Below, piece by piece: positions 59,317-64,000 of a stretch of DNA of 64,000 nucleotides. This stretch comes from JBDRMV01 sp043825615 (GTDB taxonomy: Bacteria > CG03): assembly GCA_043825615.1 (NCBI GenBank), contig JBDRRS010000006.1:21816-85815 (forward strand), read 5' to 3'. The notes under the pieces are model-generated. The model saw only the letters and a program-made list of their open reading frames with translations. It had not been told where the DNA came from and searched no databases. Both the position numbers and the translations under genes were made by a program. Position 1 is the stretch's first letter; the number at the start of each line of letters is the position of its first letter.

Positions 59317-61692
59317 TTATCTCAATAAAAGAAATTCAACCCGTCGGTTCTTGTTGCGGCCTTCATCTGTATCATTGGTATCAAGCGACTTGCTTTCTCC
59401 ATATCCCAAACTGCTCAATCTTCTTCGGGGAATTCCTTGCTTAATCAAATACTCCATTACACTGGCAGCCCTTTTCTCCGAAAGTTTCTGATTATATTCT
59501 GCATCTCCGATACTATCCGTGTGTCCTGCAATTATTACCCTGAAATCGGGAAACTCTTTTAATAAAGTCACTATCTTGTTAAAACCATCATAACTGCTGG
59601 CAGTAATTTGGTCGGAATTGAGTCCAAAACTGATTACCGATTCACTGATGTTCAGCTGAATTTTCTCCTGCTTGCCAGATGCCAAACTTTTCCTTGCCTC
59701 CTGTATTGCCTGAGAATCCTTTTCTTTTTGCTTTGCCTCCAGCAGACCAGAGGTAATTTCCCCTGCCATTTTTTCAACGATTTTTCTGGCGTTTCCGACT
59801 TCTCCTTCCTCTGTAACTTTTAACAGCGAAGAGCCATTGCTGCTGTCAATCACCTGAGAAAATATTTTCAAGGTCTTGCCCGTTACTTTATAACTTCCCG
59901 TTAATAGAAATGTTGCTCCTGCTATTTTACCCACTTTCGGAGCTGTTTTTGCATCCACGATTCCGGTCATGCCCAACCTCTGCTCCTCAATTGCTTTATC
60001 AAGATTTGCTCTTTCAACAAAGCAAAGACCTGTTTCTTTCGTTAAGGAATCGGTCAGCGTTTCAAGAATGCTGTCGCCTAAATAATTGTATTTAGCGCCG
60101 GAGTTGTTGTTAAATTTCAGCACTGCAACAGCGCCCATTTTCAGGTCAATGTCTTTTAACTTTTGAAGAGTTGCATCATCAGGATTTTTCTTGAGCGCCT
60201 GCTTATAATACTTTCTTGCCTCGGTAATATTCCCCGCAGAATAAAGAACTTCGCCCCTGCTCAATTCCTCCAAATTACTCAGCATCATTTTTGCCTGATT
60301 ACGTATCTGTTTTCTCTCCCGTGCGGTAACTTTTTTACCTATGACGCCTGCCATTTTTAACACAATTTCCTGGACAATTTCATCAATTTTACCAACTTTC
60401 CCTTTCCCCGTTTCAGCCCGCAGAATTTCCGCCGTTTCTGTTTTTAGAAGACGGGCATTGATAAGCAAATCATTTCCCGAAAGGCGGTAACTGCCGATGA
60501 TTATTGCCGTAGCGCCCAGCAGTTTTCCCACCTGCGGCGCTGACTCCTCTGAAATTATGCCGAGCATTCCGAGTTTTTGCTCTTCTATCACATCCTGAAG
60601 CCGTGCCCTGTCAACGATGTTTATCCCCCCGATTTGTGAAAGTGTTGTGCAGGCCATTTCAGGAATTCCCACTCTCAGCCATTCCGACTTTTCGTCCTTG
60701 GTAATATTTATAAAATTGCCGACAGCAATTGTCTGTTTGGAAACCGGCTTTTCCTCCGCTTTCGCCGAAACAACTTTTTCTTTGCGGGGTTTCTTCGCCT
60801 CTTCCTTTTTTTCATCCCCAAAATGCGCGACCAGAGAAACTCTCTGAACCGTATCCATTTCATCCATCGCTGCCATCGCGTAATCAATGTTAATTTTTTT
60901 CATCTTAATTCCAAAACCGAAAGTCAGCGAACCCAGATCATAACCGAATTTATATCCTGCCCGCAAAGCAAATGATTTTCCAAGCAGAAATTCCATCCCA
61001 AGATTTTTCTTCATATCTCCGTCGTTGGGCTTCACAATGTCAAAACCCATAGTTAAGTTATTTGTCCGGTAAGATACACCCGTTCTGATATTCTGCGGCA
61101 GAGGATCCCCTTCATTGTCATATTTCAATTTGCTTCCGATGTTTTGAGCGGCTGCGCCAAGCGAAAAATTATTCCCGCTGTATAAACCGCCGAAATCAGC
61201 GCAAAAAGCCGTGGCTGAAAAATCCTCAACCAGCGTTGACTGAAGAATTTTTCCGCTTAGCCCGACTGAAAAATCTCCGAAAAGCTTGCGGCCATAAGAA
61301 AGAGAGGCGAGATAATCCTGCTGAGCTTTGACCGTTTTAGAATTGCCTGAAATATCAATCAAGTCAATATTGCCTCCGTTATAATAAATAAAACTTCCGG
61401 CAAAGGCGCCTTTGGCGTTTGGAAAACCAAAGTTAACGACACCGAAACTGTCATCGGCTATGCCCGTTTGATACGCAAAAGTTGACTGGCCTCCTCTCAT
61501 AGTTGCCAGACCTGCGGGATTATAATAAACGCAGGAAACATCGCCCCGTGCGGCGGTGTATGCCCCCGCCATCCCCGATGCTCTTGCTCCCGGATTCTGT
61601 GAAAGTATTACAGCCCCCGCTGTCCCTTCATCTCCTGCGTAAACCTGAGTAAAAATAAAAAAAATACTCAAAACAATAAAAATCTTTTTCAC
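59317..61692 (-). CDS. PorV-like barrel + two CsgG/FlgO-like domains + TPR + OmpA domain protein
   Basis: A 791-residue outer-membrane protein. It has a signal peptide (KKIFIVLSIFFIFTQVYA) and a PorV/UPF0164-like barrel (~20-310, GARASGMAGAYTAARGDVSCVYYNPAGLA). CsgG/FlgO-like domain A (~325-455) carries INIVDRARLQDVIEEQKLG; a TPR-like helix pair (~465-500, ARKYYKQALKKNPDDATLQ) and domain B (~510-640) follow, with CFVERANLDKAIEEQRLG. The C-terminus is an OmpA peptidoglycan-binding domain (~670-791, IAGHTDSIGDAEYNQKLSEKR, NKNRRVEF). GTG 61692 is preceded by GGGGAGG at 6 nt; ATG 61713 is an alternative. It lies 37 nt after the TolB-propeller cargo gene, the third cargo-barrel pair. Confidence 0.87.
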   Translation of the reverse strand: MKKIFIVLSIFFIFTQVYAGDEGTAGAVILSQNPGARASGMAGAYTAARGDVSCVYYNPAGLATMRGGQSTFAYQTGIADDSFGVVNFGFPNAKGAFAGSFIYYNGGNIDLIDISGNSKTVKAQQDYLASLSYGRKLFGDFSVGLSGKILQSTLVEDFSATAFCADFGGLYSGNNFSLGAAAQNIGSKLKYDNEGDPLPQNIRTGVSYRTNNLTMGFDIVKPNDGDMKKNLGMEFLLGKSFALRAGYKFGYDLGSLTFGFGIKMKKINIDYAMAAMDEMDTVQRVSLVAHFGDEKKEEAKKPRKEKVVSAKAEEKPVSKQTIAVGNFINITKDEKSEWLRVGIPEMACTTLSQIGGINIVDRARLQDVIEEQKLGMLGIISEESAPQVGKLLGATAIIIGSYRLSGNDLLINARLLKTETAEILRAETGKGKVGKIDEIVQEIVLKMAGVIGKKVTARERKQIRNQAKMMLSNLEELSRGEVLYSAGNITEARKYYKQALKKNPDDATLQKLKDIDLKMGAVAVLKFNNNSGAKYNYLGDSILETLTDSLTKETGLCFVERANLDKAIEEQRLGMTGIVDAKTAPKVGKIAGATFLLTGSYKVTGKTLKIFSQVIDSSNGSSLLKVTEEGEVGNARKIVEKMAGEITSGLLEAKQKEKDSQAIQEARKSLASGKQEKIQLNISESVISFGLNSDQITASSYDGFNKIVTLLKEFPDFRVIIAGHTDSIGDAEYNQKLSEKRAASVMEYLIKQGIPRRRLSSLGYGESKSLDTNDTDEGRNKNRRVEFLLLR

Positions 61693-61729
61693 TTTCTGCC
61701 TCCCCATAATCATTTAATATTCGGGTTTT

Positions 61730-64000
61730 TTATTTCACCACAGCTATTTTTTTCTTCACATCAATTCCAGCTCCCTTGATATAAACAATGTAAATTCCCG
61801 AAGCGACAACTTTGTTTGAAGTATTTTTACAAGCCCATGAAACTATATCCTGAACCCCCGCTGAAACATCTTTTGTTTCATCCCACACAAGCTGACCTTT
61901 TAGATTGTAAATCTTAATCTTTACCGTTCCTGAAACTCCGGGATTTAAAATAATCGACGCCGACTCGCCTTTTTTAATGTATCCTTTGACGCCGCCTCTC
62001 ACTTCTGCTACTTTCCCTTCCTGCATTGTTATTTCATAGCCGGTAAAATTTTGACTGCTTTGGTTGGAAGAAAGAGAAAAATAATTTTTACTTAATGGTG
62101 TAAAAACCCAGTCGGATTTTGAAGGCGTTACCGTATAAGAATTTCCTTTGGAAACAACAAATTCATAATAACCGTTATTTGAAGTTGTGTAACTGTCAAT
62201 TTTATATCCGCTTAAACCCACACTAACTTCGCTTATCCCGTTTGACAAAGAATCACAAATATAGCCGCTGATGAGTACATTATTGACTGCCGCGGAAATA
62301 CTAACTTCAATATCGTCCCATAGTATACCGTCAGTGGCTATCGCATCGTCAGTGTCTATCGTATAATTATCGTATTGCTGAAATTTAATATACACATCAC
62401 CCGATACTGAGATTACACTGCCAATATCCAATGGCCCATATTCTGTCCAACTACTGACGTCTTTTGGATACCGCCACAGTCTATTCCAATTTACCCCGTC
62501 ATTACTTACGGCTATGCCATCTGAATTTTCGTGTCCCGTAAAAGAAAAAGTCATGGTTGATTGTTCATCGCTGTATTCTATCGTGTTAAATTTCAGATAA
62601 AGGTCGCTTGCATTGCTTACATTGAGATACATTACTAATTCGTTCAAATTATAATTCTGAGGAGATGTTACATCCATTCTCCAACTATAATTTCCTGAAT
62701 TAGCAGAATAAGAAGTTTGTTCATTCCTTCCGTAGATAGAATTACTTTGATATGTGGACCACTCCGCTCCCAGAGAACTTTCAAAATCCTCAGAAAAAAT
62801 CACTGTATTACCACTAACTGTGTAAATTCCGATATAATCCTGACTGGTTTGATCACTATTAAGCGGACTGTATGACCTGCTCACAGGAGTAAAACTCCAC
62901 TTGCTTTTGCTTGGTGTAATCGTATAATTTCCCGAGGAAAGAATTATTTCATAATTTCCGGAACTATCAGTTTCGTAATCTTTTGCAGCATCACCGGTCA
63001 CAGACAATACAACATCCCTCATTGCATTTCCGCCGTCGTCTTTTACAGAGCCATTGATACAATAAAGAGTAGTGCCCCCTGTGAAATTCTGACTGCTCTG
63101 ATTGGAATTAAGCGGTGAATAACTTCTGCTTGACGGTATAAAAACCAAGCCGGTTTTTGAAGGCGTTACTGTGTAATTTCCGGAAGTAAGATTTGTAAAC
63201 ACATAGTATCCCGAAGAACTTGTTGTGTAGGAACTTTCTCCTGTGCAGAGTACCGTCACCCCGCTGATTCCCGTTCCGTCGGAATTTTTCGCATAACCGC
63301 TGACGGAATAAATAGAAACCGGTGATTGAATTCCTGAGAAAATATCAAAAGCGCTGCTGATAATATTGCTTCCATCAGAAGGGTTAATTGCAAAATTCCA
63401 TTTGAAAGTTGATTCATTCTTTAAATCACTTCCATCGCTTTTTACACTGAGTATCGAATAATCACTTGCAAAATAAATTCTGTCATTTCCCGCCCAGACG
63501 GGTTTTTCCGCATAACTCATTTCTCCTGAATATATCTGCGCCTTTGAAGAATCGTCCCGATTTATAACCCAGAGACCATTATTGTCAGGATTATTATAAT
63601 CATACTCGATTGAATAAGCAATTTTCGTTCCATTAGGAGAGAAAACAGGATAGCACTCATTAGCATAGTTTCCACTGACAACTTCCGTTTTCTGAGAAGG
63701 ACTTAACACATTCACAATCCAGACGGAGTAATTATCATAGTAGCCGGCTAAATAAACAATCTCTGTTCCGTCAGAAGACCAGGAAGGAGGAGCATAATTA
63801 TAATTTGTTTCCGTAAGAGATGTTTGATTTGAACCGTCTGCATCCATTATTTTAAGATACCCGCTTGAATAATAGGCAATTTCTGTTAAGTCAGGAGACC
63901 ATGAAGGATAACTACTTTGACCGTCTGTTGTTAATTGCTGTTTTTGAGTGCCGTCGTAGTTTATCAAATATATGTTTGTGTCTATGCTTGTGTAAACAAT
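61730..64000 (-). CDS. Secreted TolB-propeller cargo protein with FlgD-like sorting domain (5' end beyond window)
   Basis: A secreted surface protein whose frame is open to the window edge, so the N-terminus and signal are missing. The visible 756 residues begin with TolB/PD40 propeller blades (SYPSWSPDLTEIAYYSSG, CYPVFSPNGTKIAYS). Three CarboxypepD_reg-like repeats (GSSSGYY-type, then YTVTPSKTGLVFIPSSRSYSP, twice repeated with changes) and a jelly-roll domain (~400-570) follow. The last ~85 residues form a FlgD/type-A-like sorting domain (TVKIKIYNLKGQLVWDE then SGIYIVYIKGAG). TTG 63967 is not a real start. The barrel/OmpA gene follows after 37 nt. Confidence 0.85.
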   Translation of the reverse strand: MVYTSIDTNIYLINYDGTQKQQLTTDGQSSYPSWSPDLTEIAYYSSGYLKIMDADGSNQTSLTETNYNYAPPSWSSDGTEIVYLAGYYDNYSVWIVNVLSPSQKTEVVSGNYANECYPVFSPNGTKIAYSIEYDYNNPDNNGLWVINRDDSSKAQIYSGEMSYAEKPVWAGNDRIYFASDYSILSVKSDGSDLKNESTFKWNFAINPSDGSNIISSAFDIFSGIQSPVSIYSVSGYAKNSDGTGISGVTVLCTGESSYTTSSSGYYVFTNLTSGNYTVTPSKTGLVFIPSSRSYSPLNSNQSSQNFTGGTTLYCINGSVKDDGGNAMRDVVLSVTGDAAKDYETDSSGNYEIILSSGNYTITPSKSKWSFTPVSRSYSPLNSDQTSQDYIGIYTVSGNTVIFSEDFESSLGAEWSTYQSNSIYGRNEQTSYSANSGNYSWRMDVTSPQNYNLNELVMYLNVSNASDLYLKFNTIEYSDEQSTMTFSFTGHENSDGIAVSNDGVNWNRLWRYPKDVSSWTEYGPLDIGSVISVSGDVYIKFQQYDNYTIDTDDAIATDGILWDDIEVSISAAVNNVLISGYICDSLSNGISEVSVGLSGYKIDSYTTSNNGYYEFVVSKGNSYTVTPSKSDWVFTPLSKNYFSLSSNQSSQNFTGYEITMQEGKVAEVRGGVKGYIKKGESASIILNPGVSGTVKIKIYNLKGQLVWDETKDVSAGVQDIVSWACKNTSNKVVASGIYIVYIKGAGIDVKKKIAVVK

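Overview
The window comes from an uncultured, anaerobic, diderm bacterium. Outer-membrane biogenesis genes (lptC-lptA-lptB, kdsC), several predicted outer-membrane barrels, OmpA-type and LysM peptidoglycan-binding domains and a LolA-like protein point to a Gram-negative envelope. A class I (strict-anaerobe type) hybrid cluster protein points to anaerobic life. The mix of PorV-like barrels, very long secreted proteins with FlgD-like C-terminal domains, mannose-type PTS genes and genes joined by 1-4 bp overlaps fits candidate phyla such as Omnitrophota, Elusimicrobiota or Firestonebacteria. I cannot place it more exactly. I see no rRNA, tRNA, CRISPR array, insertion sequence or phage.

Layout. 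1-3.6 kb: partial mutS, a LapA-like membrane protein, miaB. 3.8-7.6 kb: an envelope operon with an L,D-transpeptidase (YcbB type), an M15/YcbK-like peptidase and a LolA-like protein. 7.7-11 kb: a Ca2+/cation antiporter, MarC and Hcp. 11.2-15.6 kb: an arsenic/metal operon (arsR, ArsP-type permease, two thioredoxins, CcdA, ACR3, a frameshifted GDT1 gene) behind a promoter that overlaps a palindromic operator. 15.8-33.5 kb: a long minus-strand array that reads, in order of transcription, sugar-1-P transferase, NDP-sugar pyrophosphorylase, metK, ahcY, kdsC, lptC, lptA, lptB, hpf, ptsN, mannose-family PTS EIIA and EIIB, GH57 glucanotransferase, EIIC, EIID, HPr, EI, MoxR, a membrane protein, a second cation antiporter and a small membrane protein.

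33.6-48.1 kb holds surface-protein genes. Two long secreted 'cargo' genes (NHL/LamG, and a 1,856-residue propeller/LamG protein) are each followed in the same operon by a PorV-like barrel fused to a CsgG/FlgO-like domain. A third pair (TolB-propeller cargo, then barrel + two CsgG-like domains + OmpA) lies at 59.3-64 kb and runs off the edge. All three cargo proteins end in a FlgD/type-A-like sorting domain. This repeated cargo-barrel pairing is the best candidate for an undescribed system in the window. One of the operons also carries a MntA-HepT toxin-antitoxin pair.

48.5-52.7 kb: a polysaccharide-modification cluster (DUF5989, SxtJ-like, NodU-type carbamoyltransferase, SGNH hydrolase) with a divergent methyltransferase. 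52.7-59.1 kb: a plus-strand housekeeping operon (LysM lipoprotein, phoH, pgpH, ybeY, two corC genes, recO).

Two genome-wide habits show. First, at eight promoters the -10 box lies only 5-9 nt from an ATG, which predicts leaderless mRNAs, while genes inside operons carry ordinary Shine-Dalgarno sites. Second, GC-rich palindromic elements have entered gene ends and even reading frames (lapA, EIIB, lptA, HEAT protein, corC2).
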